Shown here in pieces: positions 17,771-25,103 of a stretch of DNA of 30,206 nucleotides. The stretch lies in NCBI GenBank assembly GCA_964425485.1, contig CAYRML010000013.1:1-30206 (forward strand), in the 5' to 3' direction. Each line of letters begins with the position of its first letter. The first letter of the stretch is position 1. The notes beneath the pieces were generated by a model that saw only the letters and a program-made list of their open reading frames with translations, was not told where the DNA came from and made no database searches. The stretch comes from CAYRML01 sp964425485. Lineage in GTDB: Bacteria > Bacillota > Dehalobacteriia > UBA4068. A program made the position numbers and the translations under genes.

Positions 17771-17933
17771 ATATTATTTTGTCCAGCAGTGATTCTATCT
17801 TTTTTATATTTTGTTCGATACGTAGTAAAGAAAGTAGTATTTCTTGCACAAGTGCTTTTTGCTTCGTTTCTGTCGTGGTATCTATGCCTTCTGGTGGGTA
17901 TTTACTCTGATCAGCGGGCGGATCTTGCGTCAT
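17769..17933 (-). CDS. Small hypothetical protein, 54 residues, coiled-coil-like
   Basis: ATG at 17933-17931 follows AAGGAGTCCGCT, a good ribosome binding site. The stop TAA is at 17771-17769. The product starts MTQDPPADQSKYPPEGIDTT, a Pro/Asp/Thr-rich tail. It then forms an amphipathic helix from about residue 24 to 53 (KQKALVQEILLSLLRIEQNI then KKIESLLDKI) with a leucine/isoleucine heptad-like pattern suited to a short coiled coil. No signal peptide or Cys is present. The gene ends inside the shared typA terminator. I do not recognise the family. Coding is supported by the ribosome binding site, the clean fit to the terminator and the amphipathic pattern. Confidence 0.65.
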   Translation of the reverse strand: MTQDPPADQSKYPPEGIDTTTETKQKALVQEILLSLLRIEQNIKKIESLLDKII

Positions 17934-18057
17934 AGCGGACTCCTTTAGCTTTTTTTATCACAATATGCCCAGAGAAATTTTTTATGACACAAATATCTAT
18001 TATACATTCCCCTCTTTTGGGTCAAACTAGGGATAATTATGAAAAGAGGGTGAGAAT

Positions 18058-18765
18058 ATGGACTTGATAAAGATTGCTATAACTGCTGCAGGCTCAGTTG
18101 CGGCTCTGTTTGTTCTGACAAAATTCATGGGCAATAAGCAGATGTCGCAATTGAATATGTTCGATTATATTAATGGTATCAGTATAGGTTCTATCGCAGC
18201 AGAGATGGCTACTTCTCTGGAATCTGATTTTATGAAACCGTTGGTAGCCATGATTGTTTATGCTGTCCTATCAGTGCTTATTTCTTTTTTGACTAACAAA
18301 TCTATTAAAATGCGTCGTATTTTAACGGGCAAGCCCTTGGTCTTGTTTGATAGCGGCAAGATATATAAAAAAAATCTAGGTATAGCAAAGTTAGATGCCA
18401 ATGATTTTTTGTCCCAATGTCGTGCTAGTGGCTATTTTGATCTTAATGATATCCAAACGGCTTTTTTGGAAACTAATGGCCATATCAGCATTTTGCCCCT
18501 AGCCGAAAAAAGACCAGTTAACCCTTATGATTTGGGTCTGGAGGTAAAGGCTGAAAAGGCTGTGGCAAATGTGATTTTAGATGGAAATATTATGTATAAA
18601 AACCTTCGTTTTATGGGTAAAGATGAAAACTGGCTGAAAAAAGAGTTAAAAAAACAAAAAATAGATAGTATCAAAAATATTTTCTTGGCTACCTGTGATT
18701 TTAAGGATCAGTTGACTGTTTTTCAAAAAGTTAAAGAAAATGTGGATCATGATATATTCGTATAA
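18058..18765 (+). CDS. DUF421 (YetF-like) membrane protein
   Basis: 235 residues; ATG at 18058 after AGAGGGTGAGA. Three N-terminal membrane segments (about 8-22, 40-54 and 62-78) surround the family motif GNKQMSQLNMFDYINGISIG. A cytoplasmic DUF421 domain follows (GKPLVLFDSGKIYKKNLGIA, then LDANDFLSQCRASGYFDLND). Bacillus homologues such as YetF and the YdfR group are linked to spores and the envelope, but the biochemical role is not known. The C-terminal extension is short. A terminator follows directly. Confidence 0.88.
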   Translation: MDLIKIAITAAGSVAALFVLTKFMGNKQMSQLNMFDYINGISIGSIAAEMATSLESDFMKPLVAMIVYAVLSVLISFLTNKSIKMRRILTGKPLVLFDSGKIYKKNLGIAKLDANDFLSQCRASGYFDLNDIQTAFLETNGHISILPLAEKRPVNPYDLGLEVKAEKAVANVILDGNIMYKNLRFMGKDENWLKKELKKQKIDSIKNIFLATCDFKDQLTVFQKVKENVDHDIFV

Positions 18766-18788
18766 ACAGGGCCTCGGACCTGTTTTTT
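18764..18788 (+). terminator. Intrinsic terminator after the DUF421 gene
   Basis: AAACAGG and CCTGTTT form a 7-bp stem over an 8-base loop, followed by a T-run to 18788. Confidence 0.75.
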
Positions 18789-18894
18789 ATAGCTTTTTGC
18801 TGTGAATCGAGGAAAAACGGCTTTGATGTCGAAGACATAGATGATAGAATATTGATTAAAACCAGGATCAGTAGATCCGGCGAAAGGATAAGTC

Positions 18895-19761
18895 ATGAAT
18901 ATATCAAATTTGTTCCAAAATAAAAAAGTTGTTTTTTCTCTGGAGGTTTTCCCGCCCAAAAAAACCAGTTCCGAGGAGACTATCTTTAATACTCTTTATG
19001 ATCTTCGTCATCTTCCTGTCGATTTCATTAGTGTTACATATGGCGCCGGCGGCAGCACTTTACAAAAAAATAAAACCTGCGAGATTGCCTCTTTAATTAA
19101 AAAAGAATATGATACAGAGGCTCTTTCCCATCTAACTTGTATCAGCTCCAGCAAAGAAGATATCATAGAAATGCTGCAAAAGCTCAAGCAAAATAATATC
19201 GATAATATTATGGCTTTGCGCGGCGATATCAATCCCGATGTGCCGCCCCAAACTGATTTTAAGTATGCCAGCGACCTGGTTTCTTTCATCAAAACATATG
19301 ACGACAGCTTCAATGTGGTCGGTGCTTGCTATCCGGAAGGACATGGGGAAAGCCCCGATTTGGATACCGATATTAGAAACTTAAAAATTAAAGTACAAAA
19401 AGGCGTTGGGCATCTAATTACGCAGTTGTTTTTTGATAATCAACTGTTTTATGCTTTTGCCGAAAAAGCGGCGGCAGCCGGTATCGATGTGCCGATACAG
19501 GCCGGCATCATGCCCATAATCCATCTAGCGCAGATAGAAAAGACTGTTTCTATGTGCGGCGCCAGCCTGCCGCCAAAATTCAGCCATATTATCAACAAAT
19601 ATGCAAATGACCCGCAATCCTTAAAGGAGGCGGGCCTAGAATATGCTATCGAGCAAATAATCGATCTGATTGAGCAGGGGGTTGGCGGTATACATTTATA
19701 TACAATGAATAATACGGAAGTGGCAAAAAGAGTATATGATAGCATTAAAAATCTGCTTTAA
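18895..19761 (+). CDS. metF: 5,10-methylenetetrahydrofolate reductase
   Basis: 288 residues; ATG at 18895 after GAAAGGATAAG. It reduces 5,10-methylene-THF to 5-methyl-THF with FAD, supplying methyl groups for methionine (or running in the methyl branch of acetogenesis). Family signatures: FSLEVFPPKK with the catalytic Glu at E17, VTYGAGGST (about 48-56), MALRGD (about 107-112), GVGHLITQLFFDN (about 167-179) and the PIQAGIMPI segment. No metV or methionine synthase gene is adjacent, so the context does not tell which pathway it serves. A small GGATC/GATCC hairpin lies just upstream of the ribosome binding site. Confidence 0.94.
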   Translation: MNISNLFQNKKVVFSLEVFPPKKTSSEETIFNTLYDLRHLPVDFISVTYGAGGSTLQKNKTCEIASLIKKEYDTEALSHLTCISSSKEDIIEMLQKLKQNNIDNIMALRGDINPDVPPQTDFKYASDLVSFIKTYDDSFNVVGACYPEGHGESPDLDTDIRNLKIKVQKGVGHLITQLFFDNQLFYAFAEKAAAAGIDVPIQAGIMPIIHLAQIEKTVSMCGASLPPKFSHIINKYANDPQSLKEAGLEYAIEQIIDLIEQGVGGIHLYTMNNTEVAKRVYDSIKNLL

Positions 19762-19768
19762 GCGGCTC

Positions 19769-20593
19769 TTAGCGGGAATATTTTTTTGATAGGAAAAAAA
19801 TGAGGAAAAATCCAATCAGTAAAGCAAGGATGCAGGTGATTATATCGCCTGCATTTGGCATGTTAGGGACAACTTCTTTTAAAGAAGCGATGACAAATCC
19901 GATAATCAAAAGATATGTTTGCTGCGGCCAGTGGGTCAAAAGCACATGAAAAAGCTTAGAGATCATCACTATGCCGACTATGATGCCTATGCCAAGAATA
20001 GACAGATAGTCCAGCTGCAACTGCTGTATAGCCAAAAGGGCCGATTCATATATGCCCATAATCAAAAGCATGTAGGAGAAGCTGATCCCAGGTAAGACCA
20101 AGGCAACAGCCAGCAAAATGCCTATTAAAAATAAGAGGAAATAGTCCACTGCATTGATAAGGCTGATGGCAAACGTGTTTTCCGGCAAGATCATCATCAG
20201 TACCACAAGAGCAATACCGATAAGAGGGAATACGATAATGCGATAGGAAAAACTTTTTACATTTGCCCTTCCCCAAAGCATAGGTACGCTGCCCAAAATA
20301 GCTCCAATAAAAAAAAAGGTTAAAGAAAGATTATATGTCTGGAAAGCATATAAGATCAGCTTAGAGAAAAGCAGCATACCGATCAGGCCGCCTGCGGCCA
20401 CTATGCCCAGGAAGATCAGGTTTTTACGCGGTGCCTTGCGTACAGATGCCACGGCTAAAAGCAGCTTGTCATAAATACCGCAGATAATAGCCATAGTTCC
20501 GCCGCTCATGCCGGGTACAAGCATAACAGCACCGATTGCCAGCCCCTTGATGAAGTTTTCCGCTCCGGACAAAAGCCGGGTTTTTTCTCTCAT
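19769..20593 (-). CDS. DUF368 membrane protein (PopT-like undecaprenyl-phosphate transporter)
   Basis: 274 residues with about eight membrane segments. The family has two re-entrant-like repeats, seen here as VPGMSGGT (26-33) and VLPGISFSYMLL later. Members called PopT are reported to return undecaprenyl phosphate from the outer to the inner leaflet for wall synthesis; assignment here rests on family membership only. ATG at 20593 with AAAGGA about 10 bases upstream; the Arg/Lys-rich N-terminus MREKTR fits an inside orientation. It converges with metF with only 7 bases between the stops, and no clear terminator is seen there. Confidence 0.88.
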   Translation of the reverse strand: MREKTRLLSGAENFIKGLAIGAVMLVPGMSGGTMAIICGIYDKLLLAVASVRKAPRKNLIFLGIVAAGGLIGMLLFSKLILYAFQTYNLSLTFFFIGAILGSVPMLWGRANVKSFSYRIIVFPLIGIALVVLMMILPENTFAISLINAVDYFLLFLIGILLAVALVLPGISFSYMLLIMGIYESALLAIQQLQLDYLSILGIGIIVGIVMISKLFHVLLTHWPQQTYLLIIGFVIASLKEVVPNMPNAGDIITCILALLIGFFLIFFLSKKYSR

Positions 20594-21052
20594 GCAAAAA
20601 ATCCTTTGTTTGTTTAACTTAATTCAAAAATTTTATCATTTACATTGTAACATGGCAAGGAAAAAAGTTTAATAGAAAATATGCAGATTCTCCGTTAATA
20701 TTCTGCTTTAGTCAACAGGGATGACTGTATCCCTGCTTATATTTTTGACATATAGCCGGAATCAGCCCCAAAAATCCGGCTATAGTCAGTATAGCCTTAA
20801 ATAAAATCAAGAGATGGTAAAACAACTATTGATAATTAAAAGAATTTTGCAAATTTATTATAAAAATCAGGCGCCTCCCCTAAATAAATTTGCAAATAAA
20901 AATAAATTTGCCTGCTAAAGGCCTTGCCTTTCCGGGCAGGGTTATATAAAAAACAAGCTTATATGTCGAAATATGTTGACGAAAAGATAATCTTTGTATT
21001 ATTATTATCAATGGTTTTTTGCTTTTAATTTTATTATTGGGAGGTAGTAAAA
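20594..21052. other. 459-bp intergenic region with several hairpins and short repeats
   Basis: No ORF with support. Structures seen: CAGGGAT (20716-20722) with ATCCCTG (20729-20735); TATAGCCGGA (20751-20760) with TCCGGCTATA (20775-20784); AATAAATTTGC twice near 20882-20910, with its inverse GCAAATTTATT near 20849; and a nested stem CCTGC-AAAGGC-CTT-GCCTTT-GCAGG near 20910-20940. A TTGACG at 20976-20981 may be the -35 of the acetate transporter promoter. None matches a riboswitch class I know. Confidence 0.6.
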
Positions 21053-21616
21053 ATGTCTTCAGCAAGTACTGCAGGAAAGGCGAATCCGGGAGTGATTGGG
21101 CTATTTGCTTATGGTATGACGGTTATTATGCTTTGTCTCAACTATATAGGGGCCATCCCGTTTTCCATGGGCATATTCGCCATGATACTTATTTTTGGCG
21201 GTATTGGCGAATTTATTGCCGGTATGATGTGTTTCCGTAATCATGATACTTTTGGTGCTACAGATTTTACGGCTTATGGTTTGTTTTGGTGGTCATTGGC
21301 TGTGATCCTTTGCAATCCTTTTGGCGAAGCTATTGCACCGGCCGACAGCACTACTCTCGGTTTCTATCTTTTGTTGTGGGCAATCTTTACGATTCTGCTA
21401 TTCTTTGGTGCTTGGAAACAAGGTGTAGTTTCTAGAATCATCTTCTTTACCTTATTCCTGTTATTCCTCTTGCTGGCTGTCGGTAATTTTACAGGTGTCT
21501 CTATCATTACCACTATCGCCGGTTATATTGGCATCATATCCGGTGCTGTTTCCATCTATTGTGCGGCATCGACTGTCATTAAAGAAGAAAGACAAAAAGC
21601 AGCCCTAGAAGCATAA
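21053..21616 (+). CDS. Acetate/succinate uptake transporter (AceTr, GPR1/FUN34/SatP family)
   Basis: 187 residues with six membrane segments, as expected for this family of proton-coupled acetate channels or symporters. The family motif near the N-terminus is ANPGVIGLFAYGMT (N11-P12-G13), a variant of NPAPLGL. The next segments (IGAIPFSMGIFAMILIFGGI and a GEFIAGMMCF segment) also match the family. ATG at 21053 follows GGGAGGTAG. The protein would let the cell take up or release acetate, in line with an anaerobic fermenter or syntroph (inference). It ends at a strong terminator. Confidence 0.92.
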   Translation: MSSASTAGKANPGVIGLFAYGMTVIMLCLNYIGAIPFSMGIFAMILIFGGIGEFIAGMMCFRNHDTFGATDFTAYGLFWWSLAVILCNPFGEAIAPADSTTLGFYLLLWAIFTILLFFGAWKQGVVSRIIFFTLFLLFLLLAVGNFTGVSIITTIAGYIGIISGAVSIYCAASTVIKEERQKAALEA

Positions 21617-21628
21617 TTAACTATCCCC

Positions 21629-21662
21629 AAAGGCGGTCGGATATTACCGATCGCCTTTTTTA
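21629..21662 (+). terminator. Intrinsic terminator after the acetate transporter gene
   Basis: A 12-bp stem, AAAGGCGGTCGG with CCGATCGCCTTT (one wobble), has a 6-base loop and a trailing T-run. Confidence 0.9.
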
Positions 21663-21703
21663 TTTTCTTCTGCTATAATTTAATATATTAAGGAGTTGGT
21701 TAA

Positions 21704-22342
21704 ATGAGAAACAAAGATATGGAAAAATCCTGCGCGGATTGCGCTGTGGTTGGCTGTCGCGCTCAAGGTGGTTTGCACCCTGATTTTTGTCCAGGGCGGA
21801 ATTTAAGTCAGCAGCAGAAGGAAGAAGTTAATAATTTATATCTGCATGAAGAAATAAATAAGGTAGCCATGGCTGCCGCGGAAGTGGAAGGATATTTTTA
21901 TGGCCAAATGACGCGTGTAGAAGAATGCATGGAATTTGCCAGGCGTATCGGTGCCAAAAAGATCGGTTTGGCTATTTGTGCCGGATTGATGCGAGAAGGA
22001 CATATTGTGGCCAGTATCCTGAGGAGTAACGACTTTAAGGTTTATGGCATATGTTGTAAAGTTGGCGCCTTGACTAAAGCGGAGTTGAATGTGGATGCTA
22101 ATTGTATAAGATATGAAGGGGAATGTATTTGCAATCCGCTAATGCAGGCCCATTTACTAAATCAACAGCAAACAGATCTCAATATCGTTGTTGGTTTATG
22201 CGTGGGCCATGATAGCCTGTTTTATAAATATTCCCATGCTTTATGTACCACTTTGGTTACCAAGGACCGAGTTTTGGGGCATAATCCGGCAGCCGCCCTT
22301 TATACCGTAAAAAGCTATTATAAAAAGTTATTGCAGGATTGA
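21704..22342 (+). CDS. DUF1847 cysteine-rich protein (probable metal-binding)
   Basis: 212 residues; ATG at 21704 after AAGGAGTTGG. An N-terminal cysteine group (SCADCAVVGC, then FCPG) and further cysteines (ICAGL, ICCKVG, CICNP, GLCVGHD, ALCTT) suggest a metal or Fe-S site. The motifs ECICNPLMQAHLLN, VGLCVGHDSLFYKYS and TTLVTKDRVLGHNP define the DUF1847 family, found mainly in anaerobes. Its function is unknown. It lies 87 bases after the acetate transporter gene, with a terminator between, so it probably has its own promoter. Confidence 0.88.
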   Translation: MRNKDMEKSCADCAVVGCRAQGGLHPDFCPGRNLSQQQKEEVNNLYLHEEINKVAMAAAEVEGYFYGQMTRVEECMEFARRIGAKKIGLAICAGLMREGHIVASILRSNDFKVYGICCKVGALTKAELNVDANCIRYEGECICNPLMQAHLLNQQQTDLNIVVGLCVGHDSLFYKYSHALCTTLVTKDRVLGHNPAAALYTVKSYYKKLLQD

Positions 22343-22711
22343 ATATTTTTGCAGCCGACTTTTGTTATGGATTATTATCTGCATACATGCCGATATCTGC
22401 AAATATTCAGAAAAGCATAATAAGTATAATTTTAATTAATCGAGTGATTTAAAAAATCTTTTCTCGTATAACAAAACAAATAATAGCTAATGATTTTTGT
22501 ATGTATTTGATTTATTTAATTGGTGCCAAAAAAGTAATCAATATATAAATGCACGTAAACGACAGTATTTTTCTTTTAATCACAAGATTTTCAATGTGTG
22601 GTAATAACAAAAATAACGACAATATCTTTTGTAATCATGGCTTTATGATAGGGTTTTAAAAAATATTTTTTTCTAGAACAAAAGTCGAAAAATATTTTTC
22701 AGAAAAAACAC
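22343..22711. other. AT-rich intergenic region, no gene seen
   Basis: TGAATATTT-TT-GCAG (22340-22354) and CTGCAAATATTCA (22397-22409) form a 13-bp interrupted hairpin starting on the DUF1847 stop codon; no T-run follows. AAAAATATTTTT occurs twice near 22659-22701 and is itself a palindrome. No supported ORF or RNA gene is seen. Confidence 0.5.
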
Positions 22712-22740
22712 TTGAAACTATAATTTAAAAGTGCTATACT
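22712..22740 (+). promoter_or_regulatory. Strong sigma-A promoter for the small lipoprotein
   Basis: TTGAAA (22712-22717) and TATACT (22735-22740) are 17 bases apart. The start codon of the lipoprotein is 59 bases downstream of the -10 box. Confidence 0.75.
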
Positions 22741-22798
22741 GCCGTGTATGAAGGTGAGATCATCTTCTATATCTAAATTTATTTAGGAGGCAATGAAA

Positions 22799-23026
22799 AT
22801 GAAGAAAATCTTGGCTATCGTAGCAGTTTTGGCTCTTGCTTTTTCTTTGGTAGCTTGTGGTAACACGGAAGCTCCAGCCCCGGAAGGAACAACTCCAATC
22901 GAAGAAACTACAACTCCGGAAGAAACCACAACCCCTGAAGAAACCACTGCTCCTGAAGAAACCACTGCTCCTGATGCAAATGCTGAACAAGCACCTGCTG
23001 AAGGCGAACAAGCACCCGCTGAATAA
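22799..23026 (+). CDS. Small repeat-rich lipoprotein (EETTxP repeats)
   Basis: 75 residues from ATG 22799, which lies 8 bases after AGGAGG; an in-frame ATG at 22793 is only 2 bases from that site and less likely. The signal peptide MKKILAIVAVLALAFSLVAC ends in the lipobox LVAC. The mature part is unstructured and acidic, with four copies of the hexapeptide EETTxP, each an 18-base unit (22901-22918, 22919-22936, 22937-22954, 22955-22972). A second repeat, EQAPAE, occurs twice before the stop. The last two 18-base units are identical, so copy number may vary by slippage. It probably forms a Thr/Pro-rich, perhaps glycosylated, surface tail. A strong promoter and terminator make it a single-gene unit. 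Confidence 0.85.
   Translation: MKKILAIVAVLALAFSLVACGNTEAPAPEGTTPIEETTTPEETTTPEETTAPEETTAPDANAEQAPAEGEQAPAE
22901..22972 (+). repeat. Four 18-base coding repeats (EETTxP)
   Basis: The consensus is GAAGAAACCACWRCYCCT. Units three and four are identical; units one and two differ by a few bases. A TTG-free, Cys-free disordered segment results. Confidence 0.85.
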
Positions 23027-23050
23027 TTTTTATACGTACAAGTTACACAT

Positions 23051-23083
23051 AACACCATGTAGATTTTTCTACATGGTGTTTTC
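23051..23083 (+). terminator. Intrinsic terminator after the small lipoprotein
   Basis: A perfect 13-bp stem, AACACCATGTAGA with TCTACATGGTGTT, closes a TTTT loop and ends in TTTT. Confidence 0.92.
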
Positions 23084-23086
23084 ATA

Positions 23087-23118
23087 TATAATGCTATATT
23101 TTTATAATGCTATATTTT
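23087..23118. repeat. Tandem 16-base repeat, two perfect copies
   Basis: TATAATGCTATATTTT is present at 23087-23102 and again at 23103-23118. Each copy contains a TATAAT box. It lies between the lipoprotein terminator and the deacetylase gene, and could be a duplicated promoter element. Confidence 0.85.
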
Positions 23119-23172
23119 GCTGGACATTCATATACTATTATCACTTAGCAAATAGGATGCGGACAGGAGTAT

Positions 23173-24042
23173 ATGATGTTTATCCGATATATCAATAAAA
23201 AAAAGCTGTGGCTGGTTGCTCTGGTCTTACTAACTTTCATAATTGTATCCGTATTGGCCGTCAGCCCTCAAGCGAAAAATGCAACAGCCCCCGCTCCCGG
23301 AATGATAGAGCTGCCCATCATCATGTATCATAGCGTTTGTCTTGATCCTAGCCAGTCAAATGAGTATGTTATAACGGCTCGTATGTTAGAAGAGGATTTG
23401 AAATATTTGCAAGAACATGGCTATCAATCAATTTTTGCCAGTCAGCTCATCGAATATGTTGACTATGGCTGTCCCTTGCCTCCAAAGCCCATCTTGCTTA
23501 CTTTTGATGATGGATTTTTGAATAATCTCAACTATGTTTTACCGCTTTTAGAAAAATATGATAGCAAAGCGCTTGTCTCAATTGTTGGCGACTTTACACA
23601 GAAATATAGTGAGACTGGGAATAAAGATCTTAATTACGCTTATTTAACCTGGGATGATATTATGACCATCAGCCAATCAGGCTATGTGGAAATCGGTAAC
23701 CATACCTATAATCTGCACTCTATGTTGCGCAGGGATGGCTGTATGAAAAAAAATAGTGAAAGTGCAAAATCCTATCAAAAACTGCTGGCTCATGATTTGA
23801 AAAATATGCAAAATATACTCTGGGAGCGTTGCGGCATAACTTGTGAGGTATTTACTTATCCTTATGGAGAGGTCAGCCCGGAATCTTTGCCGGTGATAAA
23901 GGATTTGGGTTTTCGCATTTCTTTATCCGTTAACAGTCAAATCAACAAAATCAGCCGCGATCCCCAATGTTTATATCTTTTAAGCCGCTTTAATCGGCCC
24001 GGGAAGATGAGTACGGAGCAATTTATGCAAAGGCTGTTATAA
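23173..24042 (+). CDS. Membrane-anchored polysaccharide deacetylase (CE4)
   Basis: 289 residues with an N-terminal signal anchor (about 12-30), so the catalytic domain is outside the cell. The NodB-type fold is marked by IIMYHSV (49-55), TFDDG (T110-G114, with the catalytic and metal Asp pair D112/D113) and GNHTYNLH (H177 and H182 as metal ligands). YPYGEVSPES gives the later conserved motif. It removes N-acetyl or O-acetyl groups from a glycan, probably peptidoglycan or a secondary wall polymer; the exact substrate is not known. ATG at 23173 or 23176, after ACAGGAG. Confidence 0.9.
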   Translation: MMFIRYINKKKLWLVALVLLTFIIVSVLAVSPQAKNATAPAPGMIELPIIMYHSVCLDPSQSNEYVITARMLEEDLKYLQEHGYQSIFASQLIEYVDYGCPLPPKPILLTFDDGFLNNLNYVLPLLEKYDSKALVSIVGDFTQKYSETGNKDLNYAYLTWDDIMTISQSGYVEIGNHTYNLHSMLRRDGCMKKNSESAKSYQKLLAHDLKNMQNILWERCGITCEVFTYPYGEVSPESLPVIKDLGFRISLSVNSQINKISRDPQCLYLLSRFNRPGKMSTEQFMQRLL

Positions 24043-24085
24043 AATAAAGTAATATGATAAAATAAAAATTAAGGGAGGTGTTTTT

Positions 24086-24412
24086 ATGACAGCTGAAGAT
24101 TTTTTTGCTATTACTCCGTCCGGTGATAGTGAAGTGGTTGACATATTGCTGCAAAGCGACAACTGCCGCATCCAAAGGATAGTTTCCTGCGGCCAATCTT
24201 CTCCGCTTGGTTTTTGGTATGATCAGGATGAAGATGAATGGTTGATTTTACTGCAAGGTGAGGCCGGCTTACTGATAGAAGGCGGACAGAAAATTATTTT
24301 ATCGGCCGGCCAATATATCTTCTTGCCCGCACATCAAAAACACCGATTGCAATATACAAGCATAGAGCCGCCATGTATTTGGCTCTGTGTCTTTGCCGAT
24401 TTTTCTCATTAA
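24086..24412 (+). CDS. Single-domain cupin protein
   Basis: 108 residues; ATG at 24086 after AAGGGAGGTG. Cupin strands are visible: WLILLQGEAGLLIEGGQKII (about 51-70) and LSAGQYIFLPAHQKHRLQYT (71-90). The metal residues of motif 1 are not the standard HxH (here DEDEW); motif 2 keeps a His at HQKHR. It may be a small-molecule binding or sugar-phosphate-type cupin. No partner is indicated by context. It ends at a bidirectional terminator shared with the QueG-like gene. Confidence 0.82.
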   Translation: MTAEDFFAITPSGDSEVVDILLQSDNCRIQRIVSCGQSSPLGFWYDQDEDEWLILLQGEAGLLIEGGQKIILSAGQYIFLPAHQKHRLQYTSIEPPCIWLCVFADFSH

Positions 24413-24444
24413 AAAAAGAGCGTTTGATCAAGCGCTCTTTTTTT
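24411..24444. terminator. Bidirectional terminator between cupin and QueG-like genes
   Basis: A 12-bp stem, AAAAAAAGAGCG with CGCTCTTTTTTT, surrounds a 10-base loop. Confidence 0.9.
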
Positions 24445-24458
24445 ATATTATATGGTTT

Positions 24459-25088
24459 TCAACTTGCGAAAGGATCATCATAAGGCCTGGTGTCAGCCGG
24501 GATTTCCAATAAGGTGATTATACTGCCTAGGCAGCCATCCCCATCTTTGGCTTGCACCAAGCCTTCGGTAGCGGACAAATTGCTTAATCCGGCAATGCTG
24601 GCCGCATGGTATTCCGACCAATTGCCGTAGGCCCGATCCTCAATATAAGCTATGATCTCATAGCGTATATCATTGGCCGGAACCAAAGAGGCATAACCTA
24701 GCTGCATCAATTTATATGATAACTTTTCACCAAAATCCTTGACAGCTTCCTGGCCTTCAGTTTGCCCCATACGAGCTTTTTTGATTTGCTCAGTATAAGG
24801 GAAAAAGTAGGTGATAACAGACATAGCCGCGGGCAGCCATTGGCCAGGCAGCATATAGCGCGGGCCCAGGAGAGATTCCTCCTGACAGGCATAAAAAAAA
24901 TCATCCTGGGGATTAGCTATAGCAAAAACGGGTTTTTCCAAAATCCTTGTGTTGGCCAATTCCGGTTTTTGGGTATAATCTTTCGGTAAATAATTTTTAT
25001 CAAGCTCGTCAAAAATTGGCGAAGCTATTTCTTCTAATTCTTCTTTAGTCATCACTGGCCGTTTGTAGAAATCATCAACAATAGGCAT
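24459..25088 (-). CDS. QueG-like (COG1600) protein lacking the C-terminal ferredoxin domain
   Basis: 209 residues; ATG at 25088 after GAGGAGG, about 8 bases away. The segments LLGPRYMLPGQWLPAAMSVI (about 73-92) and YGNWSEYHAASIAGLSNLSA (about 154-173), plus DGCLGSIITLLEIPADTRPY, match the N-terminal and middle part of epoxyqueuosine-reductase-like proteins. In full-length relatives, the PYDDPY-type motif is followed at once by the CxxC-type cysteines of the 4Fe-4S domain. Here the protein ends DDPFAS and the next codon is TGA. The bases past the stop (a few codons, then the terminator) encode no Cys motif, so the iron-sulfur domain is lost, not frameshifted. Second gene of the operon with the PCC-domain gene. 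Function unknown; reductase activity is doubtful. Confidence 0.75.
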   Translation of the reverse strand: MPIVDDFYKRPVMTKEELEEIASPIFDELDKNYLPKDYTQKPELANTRILEKPVFAIANPQDDFFYACQEESLLGPRYMLPGQWLPAAMSVITYFFPYTEQIKKARMGQTEGQEAVKDFGEKLSYKLMQLGYASLVPANDIRYEIIAYIEDRAYGNWSEYHAASIAGLSNLSATEGLVQAKDGDGCLGSIITLLEIPADTRPYDDPFAS

Positions 25089-25103
25089 AAAAAAGCCCTC
25101 CTC

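Noticed and set aside
18789..18894. SAM riboswitch before metF
   Set aside because: The region is only about 100 bases and has no SAM-I or SAM-II core; only a small GGATC/GATCC hairpin is seen.
22901..22972. 18-base repeats as a CRISPR-like array
   Set aside because: The units are contiguous and in frame within a lipoprotein gene, with no spacers.
24450..24461. TGA at the end of the QueG-like gene as selenocysteine recoding
   Set aside because: The stop stands where a Cys is expected, but the codons after it encode no CxxC motif and run into a terminator, with no SECIS-like structure.
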